Below, piece by piece: positions 51,363 to 61,500 of a DNA stretch of 64,000 nucleotides (its first letter is position 1; each line of letters begins with the position of its first letter). This DNA is from Poseidonibacter lekithochrous (lineage in GTDB: Bacteria; Campylobacterota; Campylobacteria; Campylobacterales; Arcobacteraceae). A program made the position numbers and the translations under genes. Where the stretch lies: contig NZ_CP054052.1 in assembly GCF_013283835.1 (NCBI RefSeq), forward strand, positions 2,170,001-2,234,000, read 5' to 3'. The notes beneath the pieces were generated by a model. The model was not told the origin of the DNA, searched no databases, and saw only the letters and a list, made by a program, of their open reading frames with translations.

Positions 51363-51368
51363 TATAAT
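51363..51368 (+). promoter_or_regulatory. Possible -10 box of the chemoreceptor gene
   Basis: TATAAT 69 bases before the chemoreceptor ATG; a fliA-type promoter was not recognisable. Confidence 0.4.
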
Positions 51369-51436
51369 CCACAAAAATATTAACGTAGCATTAGAATAGC
51401 TATAGTGAAATAATAATTTTTAAGGAAGCACAAAAA

Positions 51437-53356
51437 ATGAAAAACCTGTCTATAAAATTCAAATTACTACTCCTAGTAATTTCATCCATTTCTATAATTT
51501 CTATTATATTAATAATCGATTCAATTAGTTCAATTAATAAAATAACTAATAACAATATCAAGAACTTTAAGGAAAACTCTTTTCTTACAAAAGAAGTTGA
51601 GCTGAAGAACTATACTGAACTTGCATACAATGTAATAGAGTCATTTTATAAAAGAGCTAACTCTAATAATGAAGAAGAATTAAAACAAGCAGCAATTAAA
51701 GCTGTGATGAATATGAAATATGGGAAAGACGGTTATTTCTGGATTAATGATTCAAAGCATGTTGTAATTGCACATGGATCAAAAGCTTCACTAAAAGGTA
51801 GAAACCTTATAAACCTAAAAGATAAAAATGGTGTTTATGTATATCAAGAGATTGTAAGAAAAGCAAATGCTAATACTAATGGTGGTTTAGTTGAATATGC
51901 TTGGCCAAAGCCTGGTGAAGAGAACGCAAGTCCTAAATTTGCTTATGTAAAAAACTTCAAACCATGGGATTTTATTGTTGGAACTGGTGCTTATGTTGAT
52001 AATATTGATAAGTCAGTTACAAAAATGCAAGATAGTGCAAGTGAAGAAATAACTTCTGCAATTCTTATTCTTACAATAATTACTATTATTGTAGCTATCA
52101 TTGTATCTATTTTATTTATTGTAATTTCTAATAAAATAATTGTAAATCCTTTACAAAAATTCGAAGTTGGATTATTGGACTTCTTTAAATTCCTAAATAA
52201 AGAAACAGCAGATGCTAAAGAATTAGAAGTAAATTCTAAAGATGAAATTGGAACAATGTCTAAAATAGTAAATGAGAATATTGTAAAAACAAAAGATTTA
52301 CTAATCCAAGACAATCACCTAATGAATGACGTAAAAGAAGTTGTAAGTGCTGTAAGTCAAGGGTACTTAGACAAAAGAGTAGAAAACTCAACTAATAATG
52401 AAGCTCTAAATGAGTTAAAAGAGTTATTAAATACAATGCTTAGTAATCTTCAATCTCTAGTGGGATTAAATATCAATACTTTAAGTGATGTATTAGACTC
52501 TTATGCAAATAGAGATTTCACTAAGACTTTAGATACTGCAACTACTGGAAAAATTGGTTCTGAGATTTATAATCTACATAAAATTATTACTTTAATGTTA
52601 AATGAAAATAATAAAGATGGAAATATCTTACAAACAAGTTCTTCTGAATTATCTATAAATGTAACTACACTATCTCAAAATGCTACAAATCAAGCAGCTT
52701 CACTTGAAGAGACAGCAGCATCTATTGAAGAGATTACTGGAAATATTGCACAAACAAATGAAAAAGCACAAACTATGCTAAAAATTTCTTCTGAAACAAA
52801 AAGTGCTTCTAGCAATGGTAAAAAATTAGCATCAGATACAGCATCTGCTATGGAAGATATTAATGATAATGTAATTGCTATTACAGAAGCTATTTCAGTA
52901 ATTGATCAGATTGCATTCCAAACAAATATTCTGTCACTTAACGCAGCAGTTGAAGCAGCAACAGCAGGAGAAGCTGGTAAAGGGTTTGCCGTAGTTGCTC
53001 AAGAGGTGCGAAACTTAGCATCAAGATCAGCAGAAGCTGCAAAAGAAATCAAAGTATTAGTTGAGACTGCAACTGCTAAAGCTGACCATGGTAAAAATAT
53101 CAGTTCTAATATGATTGAAGGTTTTACAGACTTAGAAAACAAAATTTTTGAAACAAATCAATTAATTGATGATGTAACAAATGCAGCAAAAGAACAAACT
53201 ATTGGAATGGCTCAAATCTCTGATGCTGTAAACCAATTAGATCAATTTACTCAACAAAATGCACAAATTGCTGATAAAGCAAACCAAATTGCACAAAGAA
53301 CTGATGAAATTGCAAAAGAAGTTGTAGAAAACGTACAACAGTACAAGTTTTTATAA
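51437..53356 (+). CDS. Methyl-accepting chemotaxis protein with single Cache domain
   Basis: A 639-residue chemoreceptor. Membrane helix 1 (about 8-28), periplasmic sCache_2-type sensor (about 55-200) with [19 protein letters not shown] and [15 protein letters not shown], membrane helix 2 (about 208-235), a HAMP-like region, a further linker and a long signalling coiled coil whose tip reads [47 protein letters not shown]. Cache_2 domains sense small carboxylates or similar nutrients. The tip contacts CheA and CheW. It has no C-terminal pentapeptide for CheR. It is monocistronic. Confidence 0.94.
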   Translation: MKNLSIKFKLLLLVISSISIISIILIIDSISSINKITNNNIKNFKENSFLTKEVELKNYTELAYNVIESFYKRANSNNEEELKQAAIKAVMNMKYGKDGYFWINDSKHVVIAHGSKASLKGRNLINLKDKNGVYVYQEIVRKANANTNGGLVEYAWPKPGEENASPKFAYVKNFKPWDFIVGTGAYVDNIDKSVTKMQDSASEEITSAILILTIITIIVAIIVSILFIVISNKIIVNPLQKFEVGLLDFFKFLNKETADAKELEVNSKDEIGTMSKIVNENIVKTKDLLIQDNHLMNDVKEVVSAVSQGYLDKRVENSTNNEALNELKELLNTMLSNLQSLVGLNINTLSDVLDSYANRDFTKTLDTATTGKIGSEIYNLHKIITLMLNENNKDGNILQTSSSELSINVTTLSQNATNQAASLEETAASIEEITGNIAQTNEKAQTMLKISSETKSASSNGKKLASDTASAMEDINDNVIAITEAISVIDQIAFQTNILSLNAAVEAATAGEAGKGFAVVAQEVRNLASRSAEAAKEIKVLVETATAKADHGKNISSNMIEGFTDLENKIFETNQLIDDVTNAAKEQTIGMAQISDAVNQLDQFTQQNAQIADKANQIAQRTDEIAKEVVENVQQYKFL

Positions 53357-53367
53357 TTATTTTTAAA

Positions 53368-53391
53368 CTACGAAAGCATAGGCTTTCGTAG
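53368..53391 (+). terminator. Intrinsic terminator after the chemoreceptor
   Basis: A perfect 10-bp stem CTACGAAAGC / GCTTTCGTAG with loop ATAG, 12 bases past the stop codon; T-rich sequence follows. Confidence 0.75.
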
Positions 53392-53477
53392 ATACTTTCA
53401 AATCTTTTTCCCTATTTTAATAACCAATTTAAGCTATTTATTGTAAAACTTTCTTATAACTAATTTGAAAGAAAAAT

Positions 53478-55250
53478 ATGAAAAATAAAATATCATTAAA
53501 ATATATGTTTGATTTACTATTAGAAAATAAAAAATACCTAATATTTGGTCAATTAATAACTCTAATAGCTATTCTTATAAGTGTACCAATTCCTCTAATG
53601 CTTCCGGTGTTAGTAGATGAAGTATTATTAGACAAACCTGCCCTATTCGTAAATACTATTGATTCTACTTTTGGAGCTGGAAATGCTTTTTATTATGTAG
53701 CTATTGTGGCTTTTGCGGTAATCTTCCTAAGATTGATACATTTTATTTTTGTTGTACTAATCACTAAGATATTTACAAAAATCTCAAAACATGTAACATT
53801 TAAAATAAGAGAGAGATTACTAAATCATTTAAGATTAGTAAATATGAATGAGTATGAAAGTCTAGGTTCTGGTGCAATTACTGCTAATCTAATCACAGAT
53901 ATTAATACTCTTGATAATTTCATTATATCTATATCTAGTAAGTTTGTAGCTTCTGTATTGACTTTGTTTGCTGTGGCTATTGTAATTATTGCAATTGATC
54001 CAATTCTTGGAATGATGATTTTGTTTATACAACCAGTGATAATGCTAATATCAAAAAGAATATCTAAAAAAACAGGTACATTAAAAAAAGAAGAAAATCA
54101 ATCCATTGAGAACTTCCAAGATAATATCGGTGAAACATTAGAGTTATTTGGACAAATCAAAGCTAGTAATAAAGAGAAGTTTTTCTTCGATAATGCTATT
54201 AATAAAGCAAGAGATATTCAAAGAACATCTAATAACTTCAATTATAAAAGCGTGGCTTATGAGAGATTTTCATTTACTGTATTTTTAATAGCCTTTGAGA
54301 TATTCAGAGCTGCTGGGCTTATATTAGTAGAATACAATGATTTATCAATAGGTATGATGTTTGCAATGTTTGGGTATATCTGGTTTATTATGACACCTGT
54401 ACAAGATATTCTAACTATTCAATACTCTTACGCAAGTGCAAGTGCCGCTATAAAAAGAATCAATAAAATATTAGATTTAAAAACAGAAAAAAATGGTAAT
54501 GAAGAGTTATGTTCAGAAGACAAAAGAGTAAATATCAAACTAGATAATTTATGTTTCTCATACAACAAAGAAAAAACTATTCTTCAAGATATATCTTTTG
54601 ATATTCCAGCAGGGGAAAAAGTAGCGTTGATTGGAGCAAGTGGAAGTGGTAAAACTACCCTAGCCCAACTAATCTCAGGATTTTACTCTAAAAAATCTGG
54701 AGATATTATCTACAATAATATAAGTATTGAGAATCTAGATAGGCAAAGTCTAAGAGATAATATCTTTCTAGTACTACAAATGCCAATACTTTTCAATAAC
54801 TCACTACGATTTAACATCACAATGGGAAATGAAAGCATAACAGATACACAAATCCATGAAGCTCTTAAAATCGCCCAATTAGATGATGTAGTAGAGAAAA
54901 TGACAGAAGGTCTAGACACAATAGTAGGAAGACACGGAGTTCGGCTAAGTGGTGGTCAAAGACAAAGACTATCTATTGCTAGAATGATTATTGCTAATCC
55001 TGCTGTAGTTATCTTCGATGAATCAACCTCAGCACTAGATGTACATACAGAAGCCAAACTATTCAATGCACTAATTCCAGTACTTAAAGATAAAACAGTT
55101 ATTACAATCGCACACAGATTAAGTACAGTAAAAAATGCGAATATGATATATGTACTAGACGATGGCAAAATCGTACAAAGAGGAAAACACGAAGAGTTAG
55201 AAGAGGAAGAAGGTCACTATTTACAGTTCGTTAAAAATCAGTTGATTTAA
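53478..55250 (+). CDS. ABC exporter, fused permease and ATPase
   Basis: A 590-residue half-transporter that would dimerise. Six membrane helices (about 20-320) are followed by an ATPase domain with Walker A GASGSGKTTL, Q loop VLQMPIL, signature LSGGQRQRLSIARM, Walker B VVIFDESTSALD and H-loop AHRLST. It belongs to the MsbA/lipid or drug exporter class (type IV fold). No peptidase domain is present. Substrate unknown. It is monocistronic, convergent with the giant beta-helix protein gene. Confidence 0.92.
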   Translation: MKNKISLKYMFDLLLENKKYLIFGQLITLIAILISVPIPLMLPVLVDEVLLDKPALFVNTIDSTFGAGNAFYYVAIVAFAVIFLRLIHFIFVVLITKIFTKISKHVTFKIRERLLNHLRLVNMNEYESLGSGAITANLITDINTLDNFIISISSKFVASVLTLFAVAIVIIAIDPILGMMILFIQPVIMLISKRISKKTGTLKKEENQSIENFQDNIGETLELFGQIKASNKEKFFFDNAINKARDIQRTSNNFNYKSVAYERFSFTVFLIAFEIFRAAGLILVEYNDLSIGMMFAMFGYIWFIMTPVQDILTIQYSYASASAAIKRINKILDLKTEKNGNEELCSEDKRVNIKLDNLCFSYNKEKTILQDISFDIPAGEKVALIGASGSGKTTLAQLISGFYSKKSGDIIYNNISIENLDRQSLRDNIFLVLQMPILFNNSLRFNITMGNESITDTQIHEALKIAQLDDVVEKMTEGLDTIVGRHGVRLSGGQRQRLSIARMIIANPAVVIFDESTSALDVHTEAKLFNALIPVLKDKTVITIAHRLSTVKNANMIYVLDDGKIVQRGKHEELEEEEGHYLQFVKNQLI

Positions 55251-55266
55251 TATCCCTCTCTAATAA

Positions 55267-55295
55267 GGTTTAGTAAAAAGTTATTTTACTAAACC
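55267..55295. terminator. Bidirectional intrinsic terminator
   Basis: A perfect 12-bp stem GGTTTAGTAAAA / TTTTACTAAACC with a 5-base loop between the convergent ABC exporter and beta-helix protein genes. Confidence 0.85.
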
Positions 55296-55302
55296 AATTT
55301 TC

Positions 55303-58179
55303 TTACCTTTTAGTTTTTCTTTTAACAGAAACTACGAAATGATATATAAAAACTGAAATCAATAATTTATGAAACATCCATGCCCAATAAAAAGACCCAT
55401 AACTGGAACTTGAGGTCTTACTAAATGGATTAGTGAACTTTATAATATCATTTATCATCCAAACTACATGGTTTTGCCTAAACCCCTCTATTGATAATAA
55501 ATCATAATTTGCAATTCTATAAAAAAATAAAGTGAAAAATAACATCCAAAGAAGTGGGAAAAGCCAACTCTCACCAAAATTGGAAATCTTTTTATTAAAA
55601 AATAAAATCCACCATTCTGAGGACTTCCAATCTTTACAATCTTTCATTTGTTCAATCATTTCTCGCTGATAATATTTATTTGCTGTTATATAATCACTAA
55701 TTGAATCATAATAATTTTTAAAAAATCTATTTGTTTCTCTACTAGCATTAGTAAACTCAACATAACCAATTTTAGCCTCACTTACATGTGCGTCATTCAT
55801 AACAAAATTATCAAATTTCAACTTATCAAACACACCACTTTTTACTGTAGTATTTGATAAATTTATATTACGTTTAATATTTTTGTTTTTATTATATTTA
55901 TTATCTATAATTTGTAAATCCTCAAATATATTATCTGTACTTACAAAATCTTTTACAAAACATTTTTTTAATCTAAATACTTTTTCAATATTGGAATTCA
56001 ATATTTCAAAGTTATTAACCTCCAAGTTTTCAAAATTGATATCACTTTGAAAAGAGACTTCTTTCATCTTCAGTTTCTCGACTGTAATATCTTTAACTTG
56101 AATTGAATCTTTTCCAATCATATTTACTACTGCATTATTTGTAGATAAAATTGAGTTTGAGATAATTAATTCATTTATACTAATATTGATAGAATCTTTA
56201 AATATATCTTTTAGTTCTGTATCATTAATCAATATCTTTTCTGTAAAATTTACATTTTCTAAATTATTAAATTCTAAAATATTTCTAAGTTTATTAAAAA
56301 TAATAGTTTTATTAAAAATAGTATTTTTTATACCTATATTTTTTATTTCTGCAAAACTAAAATCTAAATCACCATTAAAAATATTTTTTGAATTATCTAA
56401 TAATTCTATTGAAGTAAAATTCACCTCTTTTATTATTGATTCTTTAAAGTCTATATTTTTCTTAAAGTCTGAATCGTTAATTATAAGAGAGGTATATTTT
56501 GATTTAGAAAAGTTTATATCATCATGAAATATAGATTTATCAATAGTGAACTTTTCTACAATATTTGAGGACTGTACTTTTCCTTTTATATCACATTCAC
56601 TTATAGATAAAGATTGAATACTCCCATGAATCTCAATATCTTCTCGCAATTCAACATTTTCTATAATAATATTTTTTGATTCCATACAATCAAGTTTCTT
56701 AAAAAAAATAGAATTATTACTAATTTTTAAATTATTTAATTTAGGTAGAATACAAACTTCTTTAATTTTTACATTGTCTAAGGATAATTTTTCTAAAGAA
56801 TTTAATTTTAAAAATTTAATAATAGTGTTATTGTTTATTTCTAAATTAGATATATTAGTTCCATTTAGCTCTTGAATTCTTGATTTATCAATAAAAACTT
56901 GAGATGATGAATTGCCTTCTAAATTTATTACTGGATATTCTTTTAAATCATTTATTTTTATATCTTTAGCATCTGAAAAATTAATTTTATTGTGGACTTC
57001 ACAATTAACAATATCTATAAAATCAAAATAACCACCATTTAATGAAATAGAATCTCTTACTAAACTATCGCTAAATGATACTACCTTTGTAGTAAAGATA
57101 TTAATATTCAAAAAATTAGAATTTATAATTACAATATTTTCACTCGTATTCTCATGCTGAAATTTGTCTTGAAAGGTCGACTTTTCAATATATAAAGACT
57201 TTATACCAGAGATATCAAATAATTTTTTTATTTCTGTATCTTCTATCTTTAATAAACTATTAATAGACTTTAATTTAACTTCTCCATTTATTCTAGTATT
57301 AATAAAAGATAATTCATTCAAACCACACAATGATAAATCATTGATTTCTGAATCTTCAATAATAATATTTTTAATCCCATTTTCTTTAAATATACATTCT
57401 TTTAAAAAATTAATCTCTTTTAATTCTAAGTTATTTACATTATCAAAAGATACATTTTTCTTAAAATCTATTTTTTCTAAATAAATTTCATTATGTCTAT
57501 TTATAAAAGAAACCTCAGATCTTAATTGTGAATTATTAATTTTAATATTTTGTATACTATCAGTAGTAAATTCCTTATCAAACTGCGTTTCATCAATAAT
57601 TATATTTAATTGACTTGTACCCTTTACCTGAAATTTATTCCTAAAAACAGAATCTTTTATATATACACTTTCTTCAACATTAATTTTTATATTTTTAATA
57701 AATTTTGTATTTTCATGAATTTTTACGTTTTTATATCTTTTATTACCAAATTGCACTTCATTTTTAAACTCACAAGAATTTAATTCTAATTCATTAATCG
57801 AATCAGCAATTATATCACCATGAAAGATACAATTAACAAACAAAATTTTTGAATTTACACAGAAGCCGAATAAATCAAAATTATTAATAAATGTACAGTC
57901 TTTAAATGTTAATTTATTTTGAAAATCTTGATAATTATATATATAAAAGTTATTATTGTTATAATCATTTTTAATAAACTTTGGAAAAATGATATTTTCA
58001 ATTTCTATATCATTAACTATATTGTCATAGCCATCAAAAATCACATATTTTTCTCTTATATTGTTCCAAAAACTTACAGTATCATTATGATTAAATTCTT
58101 TTTTCTCACAATGGAATAAACATTTACTGTATTCCTTATATTTTTCATTATTACAATTTCTTTTACTACATATAGACAT
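55303..58179 (-). CDS. Giant pentapeptide-like beta-helix protein with Cys-rich N-terminus and two C-terminal TM helices
   Basis: A 958-residue protein in three parts. Residues 4-24 hold C4, C9, C20, H23 and C24, a probable zinc site. Residues about 50-810 are a run of roughly 20-residue turns with the recurring pattern of an Asn/Ser-x-Phe or Ile step followed by a xLxIx strand (for example SEINDLSLCGLNELSFIN and TEIKKLFDISGIKSLYIEK). Twenty residues is one coil of a quadrilateral pentapeptide helix, but the strict A(D/N)Lxx wording is absent. Residues 871-890 and about 929-953 are membrane helices, ending KRKTKR. C-terminal two-helix, channel-like modules occur in other pentapeptide-repeat proteins. 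Role unknown; monocistronic and notably Asn/Ile/Lys-rich. Confidence 0.78.
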   Translation of the reverse strand: MSICSKRNCNNEKYKEYSKCLFHCEKKEFNHNDTVSFWNNIREKYVIFDGYDNIVNDIEIENIIFPKFIKNDYNNNNFYIYNYQDFQNKLTFKDCTFINNFDLFGFCVNSKILFVNCIFHGDIIADSINELELNSCEFKNEVQFGNKRYKNVKIHENTKFIKNIKINVEESVYIKDSVFRNKFQVKGTSQLNIIIDETQFDKEFTTDSIQNIKINNSQLRSEVSFINRHNEIYLEKIDFKKNVSFDNVNNLELKEINFLKECIFKENGIKNIIIEDSEINDLSLCGLNELSFINTRINGEVKLKSINSLLKIEDTEIKKLFDISGIKSLYIEKSTFQDKFQHENTSENIVIINSNFLNINIFTTKVVSFSDSLVRDSISLNGGYFDFIDIVNCEVHNKINFSDAKDIKINDLKEYPVINLEGNSSSQVFIDKSRIQELNGTNISNLEINNNTIIKFLKLNSLEKLSLDNVKIKEVCILPKLNNLKISNNSIFFKKLDCMESKNIIIENVELREDIEIHGSIQSLSISECDIKGKVQSSNIVEKFTIDKSIFHDDINFSKSKYTSLIINDSDFKKNIDFKESIIKEVNFTSIELLDNSKNIFNGDLDFSFAEIKNIGIKNTIFNKTIIFNKLRNILEFNNLENVNFTEKILINDTELKDIFKDSINISINELIISNSILSTNNAVVNMIGKDSIQVKDITVEKLKMKEVSFQSDINFENLEVNNFEILNSNIEKVFRLKKCFVKDFVSTDNIFEDLQIIDNKYNKNKNIKRNINLSNTTVKSGVFDKLKFDNFVMNDAHVSEAKIGYVEFTNASRETNRFFKNYYDSISDYITANKYYQREMIEQMKDCKDWKSSEWWILFFNKKISNFGESWLFPLLWMLFFTLFFYRIANYDLLSIEGFRQNHVVWMINDIIKFTNPFSKTSSSSYGSFYWAWMFHKLLISVFIYHFVVSVKRKTKR

Positions 58180-58320
58180 ATTTACTCCATAATTATAAAC
58201 ACATCCATTCTACTAAATTAATTATAAAAAAACATATTTATAAATTAAAAGATAAAATTATTTTCTTTCTTGTAACCATTCATTAAGAATCTAAATATAT
58301 AATAACAAAAAAGGTTTCAT

Positions 58321-59367
58321 ATGGATTCATCAAGTATAAAAAACTATTTTTTCTTTTTCGCTACTTCTATTATCATCATTGCAGGGGTAAAAGTAGCTAG
58401 TGAGATAGTAATAATTTTATTTTTATCTATTTTTATAGCATCAATATTTTCTACATTATTATCATTTCTGAAAAGAAAAGGTATTCCAAAACTACTATCA
58501 TATTTTTTCGTTATATCCATATTTGTGATATTTACCCTACTTATTGCTTATATAATCAATATATCCCTAAAAGATTTTGCTAGTAATCTTCCATTTTATG
58601 AAGAAAAGCTTCAATCTTTGATTGTTTCAAGTATTAGTTTAGTAGAGCAGTATGGTTATACTATCGATCAAACGACTATTTTAGATGCGTTAAATCTTAG
58701 TTCGTTTTTTGGGTTTACTACTAATATTATTGGAAGTATCGGGACATTTTTATCTAAGTTCTTACTTATTATTATTGGGGTTGCTTTTATTCTTGCAGAA
58801 TCAAAATCTTTTGAGACAAAACTAAAAGTGATATTCAAATACAATGCCAAAAAACTAGAACATTTCAATCTATTCTCACACAATATTCAAAAATACTTTT
58901 TAGTGAAATCAACTACAAGTTTCCTAACAGGTCTTATAATAGCTGTAGTACTAATGTTTTTTAATGTGGATTATCCAATACTTTGGGGAGTTATAGCAAT
59001 GCTGTTCAATTTTATTCCAGTAGTTGGGTCTATTATTGCGGCTATTCCTGCTGTATTATTATCACTTCTAAATGTAGATATGAATACAACACTTATATTG
59101 ATACTATTTTATGTGATTATAAACATCTCTATTAGTAATATCATTGAGCCAAAGCTAATGGGAAAAGAGTTGGGATTATCTCCTCTTGTTATATTCTTCT
59201 CACTTATTTTTTGGGGTTGGATTCTTGGAATTGTAGGTATGTTCTTAGCAGTGCCTATTACTATGACTTTAAAAATTGCGTTTAATTCAAATAATGAAAC
59301 TACATGGATAGCTATATTGATGTCAAATTTATCGGGAAAAGAAAAAAAGAGACAAAAGAAAGATTAA
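58321..59367 (+). CDS. AI-2E family transporter (PerM-like)
   Basis: A 348-residue inner-membrane protein with eight or so helices. Typical wording is seen: the second helix pair IILFLSIFIASIFSTLLSFLKRKGIPK, the FNFIPVVGSIIAAIPAVLLSLL region and ISNIIEPKLMGKELGLSPLVIFFSLIFWGWILGIVGMFLAVPITMTLKI. Named for one member that exports autoinducer-2, but others move ions, so the substrate is open. It converges with the small 54-residue gene, overlapping it by four bases at the ends. Confidence 0.9.
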   Translation: MDSSSIKNYFFFFATSIIIIAGVKVASEIVIILFLSIFIASIFSTLLSFLKRKGIPKLLSYFFVISIFVIFTLLIAYIINISLKDFASNLPFYEEKLQSLIVSSISLVEQYGYTIDQTTILDALNLSSFFGFTTNIIGSIGTFLSKFLLIIIGVAFILAESKSFETKLKVIFKYNAKKLEHFNLFSHNIQKYFLVKSTTSFLTGLIIAVVLMFFNVDYPILWGVIAMLFNFIPVVGSIIAAIPAVLLSLLNVDMNTTLILILFYVIINISISNIIEPKLMGKELGLSPLVIFFSLIFWGWILGIVGMFLAVPITMTLKIAFNSNNETTWIAILMSNLSGKEKKRQKKD

Positions 59368-59528
59368 GAATCTTCTTTTTTCTTTTTGCTGTTTTTATCA
59401 ATATTGTCTTGATATTTTTTCTCAGCAAAAACTTTTATTAGAATAAGAATAACTAAAACAGGTATTGCATACCATTCACTCAAAAAACCATTTGAAGTAA
59501 GCTCATCAAAATCGATAATATCACCCAT
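59364..59528 (-). CDS. Small single-pass membrane protein (54 residues)
   Basis: A short frame with a coherent product: acidic N-terminus (MGDIIDFDELTSNGFLSEW), one membrane helix (about residues 20-35, YAIPVLVILILIKVF) and a very basic tail (QDNIDKNSKKKKEDS). Its ATG lies inside the last eight bases of the upstream 75-residue gene, which suggests coupled translation. No family is recognised. The layout is that of a small accessory membrane protein; it could be a chance frame, but start overlap and topology argue for a gene. Confidence 0.55.
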   Translation of the reverse strand: MGDIIDFDELTSNGFLSEWYAIPVLVILILIKVFAEKKYQDNIDKNSKKKKEDS

Positions 59529-59748
59529 GGAATTTAGATCTTAGTTTTAGATTTTTGTCATAACTTAGTACATCATAATTAAACTCAGCTAAGTCATCAT
59601 CATACTCAGCAAGCATTTTTGTAGCCCAATTACTAATATCTACTTTATAAGCATTAGACATGCCTTGTGGTCTAGATGTATTTCTTCTAGTAGTGTTAGA
59701 ACCAAAAACTGGTCTATTAGATGATATAGTACTATTGTTTACTCTCAT
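59521..59748 (-). CDS. Hypothetical 75-residue protein
   Basis: An unrecognised small protein: a Ser/Asn/Arg-rich, probably disordered start (MRVNNSTISSNRPVFGSNTT) and a more ordered acidic second half (WATKMLAEYDDDLAEFNYDVL). No signal peptide or membrane segment. It begins a two-gene unit with the 54-residue membrane protein. The opening recalls flagellar or surface-associated small proteins only in composition. Function unknown. Confidence 0.58.
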   Translation of the reverse strand: MRVNNSTISSNRPVFGSNTTRRNTSRPQGMSNAYKVDISNWATKMLAEYDDDLAEFNYDVLSYDKNLKLRSKFHG

Positions 59749-59930
59749 TGATGCTCTTTATAATTATATAAATGTATTATATTGAATTTAGTGTTATTCT
59801 ACGATTAGAGCAAAAAATACAAAAGTATAAATATAATCCAATTTTAAAATATTGTCTATTTTTTATACATACAGAAGATAATTTTCATGAAATTAATTAG
59901 TAAGATATATAAAACTAATAAGGATTATTT

Positions 59931-60551
59931 ATGAGTATAGAAACATGGATAGCTTTCGTAATAGCTTCACTAATTTTGACAATGACTCCCGGACCTAGCA
60001 TATTATTAGGTGTTGTGCATTCTTTGAACTTTGGAGTAAAAAAGACAGTATATACAGCTCTTGGTGATATTACTGCAAATTTTTTACAAATGATTTTAGT
60101 TGCTATTGGATTAGGTGTTATTATTGCTAGTTCTGAACTTGCTTTTTTAGTAATCAAATGGTTTGGGGTAATTACACTTTTATATATGGGTATAAAAATG
60201 ATTATGTCAAAACCACAAATAATAGAAAATACAAAACAAGAAAGTATCTCAAGAAAAAAGATGTTTACATCAGGTTTTGTAGTAGCTGCTGGAAATCCAA
60301 AAGCTATAATATTTTTCACAGCATTTTTTCCACAGTTTATAGACCCACAACAATCACTACTATTACAAATGTCAATTCTATGCCCTACTATGGCGTTATT
60401 AGATTTCACTTGGGTAATGATATATGCTATTAGTGCAAATAAGTTTTTCGATAGATTTCAAAGTAATGCTTCGTATATTAATAAGTTTAGTGGAAGTGCA
60501 TTGATAGGTGCATCAGGATTTTTGGCTATGTCATCAAAGAGTGGGAATTAA
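59931..60551 (+). CDS. LysE/RhtB-family amino acid exporter
   Basis: A 206-residue exporter with six membrane helices. The family signature near the start is present (LILTMTPGPSILLGVVHSLNFGVKKTVYTALGD), as is the second-half pattern FTSGFVVAAGNPKAIIFFTAFFPQFI. Substrates of the family are homoserine, threonine, lysine or related compounds; the exact one cannot be read from sequence. It lies immediately before the minus-strand RNase P RNA gene. Confidence 0.92.
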   Translation: MSIETWIAFVIASLILTMTPGPSILLGVVHSLNFGVKKTVYTALGDITANFLQMILVAIGLGVIIASSELAFLVIKWFGVITLLYMGIKMIMSKPQIIENTKQESISRKKMFTSGFVVAAGNPKAIIFFTAFFPQFIDPQQSLLLQMSILCPTMALLDFTWVMIYAISANKFFDRFQSNASYINKFSGSALIGASGFLAMSSKSGN

Positions 60552-60555
60552 ATAA

Positions 60556-60877
60556 GGTAAGCCAATAAGCCGAGTTTTGTTTTTAAGACGATAATTTATC
60601 TAGTTAGCAAATTACTTAGCTAATCTTGCGAAGACCAAAAAACGTGAAGTTTAATACCAGGTCTTCTTGCTGCGGGTTGGGTTTACATAGCACCTAATAT
60701 TGCTAAAAGGTCTGGGGAGCTCTTACCTCTCCGTTTCACCATCACCAGTAAACTGGCTGTATACTTTCTGTTGCACTGTCCCTTAGGTTACCCTAGCCAT
60801 TCTCTAAATGGAACCCTACTTCACTGCAGCCCGGACTTTCCTCTTGAACAAGAGTTCAAGCTATCATCTGGCTTACC
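60556..60877 (-). ncRNA. rnpB: RNase P RNA
   Basis: Catalytic RNA that trims tRNA 5' leaders. On the minus strand, conserved cores of the bacterial class A RNA are visible: GAGGAAAGTCCGGGCT near the 5' end, ACAGTGCAACAGAAAG, GGTGAAACGG, GGTAAGAGCTCC, and a 3' end GGCTTATTGGCTTACC. P1 forms between GGTAAGCCA at the 5' end and TTGGCTTACC at the 3' end, setting the approximate boundaries (about 322 bases). It lies 32 bases after lolA on the same strand. Only the exact ends are uncertain. Confidence 0.93.
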
Positions 60878-60909
60878 TTGGCGGAATTATAGCTAAAGTT
60901 TCTTAAACT

Positions 60910-61443
60910 TTATTTTCTTATAATGTCATAATAATCTGGTGCTGAAAATTTGAATACAGAATCATTGATTTCATTATTTTCTATAGAGTTTTCAAAGTTT
61001 ATTTCTACAGAATTTTCTAGTTTATCTTTATATGATATTTTTGAGATTTTACTAGTTTCATTTGAAACCTCTATAATATAATCTGTATTATCGATATTTG
61101 TTAAGTACTTATTCTTCTCAATCTCTTTTGCACTTTGTAAAAGTTTGATAATATTGATTTCATTTTGAAGCTGAGTATAAATAGCTTGTTCTAACTCTGG
61201 TTCATCAATAATTGCAAAATTATTTAAGATATATACATTCTTTTCAATAGGTGTTTTGTATTTCCACAGAATTTTTCCTGTATTTTTAATAAAAACATCC
61301 CCTTTATATTCAATAGTTTTTCCAGAAGAAGACTCAATAATTTGAGTAAATTGTGCCTTGAAAGTTTCTAGTTTTTTTATATCTACAGCTGCGTTTGAAA
61401 GTCCTAAAAAACATAATAGTGACAATAAAATTTTATAAAACAT
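60910..61443 (-). CDS. lolA: Outer-membrane lipoprotein carrier LolA
   Basis: A 177-residue periplasmic chaperone that ferries lipoproteins from LolCDE to the outer membrane. A signal peptide (ending LSNA, about residue 18) is followed by the half-barrel pattern KAQFTQIIESSSGKTIEYKGDVFIKNTGKILWKYKTP, where the ordered FTQ and WKYxxP elements are typical. It is slightly shorter than E. coli LolA. It is divergent from secA and sits upstream of rnpB, so both arms concern protein export. Confidence 0.9.
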   Translation of the reverse strand: MFYKILLSLLCFLGLSNAAVDIKKLETFKAQFTQIIESSSGKTIEYKGDVFIKNTGKILWKYKTPIEKNVYILNNFAIIDEPELEQAIYTQLQNEINIIKLLQSAKEIEKNKYLTNIDNTDYIIEVSNETSKISKISYKDKLENSVEINFENSIENNEINDSVFKFSAPDYYDIIRK

Positions 61444-61500
61444 ATTTTAACCTTTATTTCTATATAATCTATCCGATTATAACAAAAAGGAATTAATTTT

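Larger units (their letters stand above)
51124..51436. other. 313-base intergenic region
   Basis: Holds the terminator at 51141-51178, two copies of a short repeat TAAAACTCTCCATTA (51122-51136 and 51193-51207), very AT-rich sequence, a TATAAT at 51363-51368 and an AAGGA ribosome site at 51422-51426 for the chemoreceptor. No further gene is seen. Confidence 0.6.

Noticed and set aside
59915-60409. 164-residue minus-strand frame
   Set aside because: It lies opposite the well-supported LysE exporter gene and has no start signals or domain.
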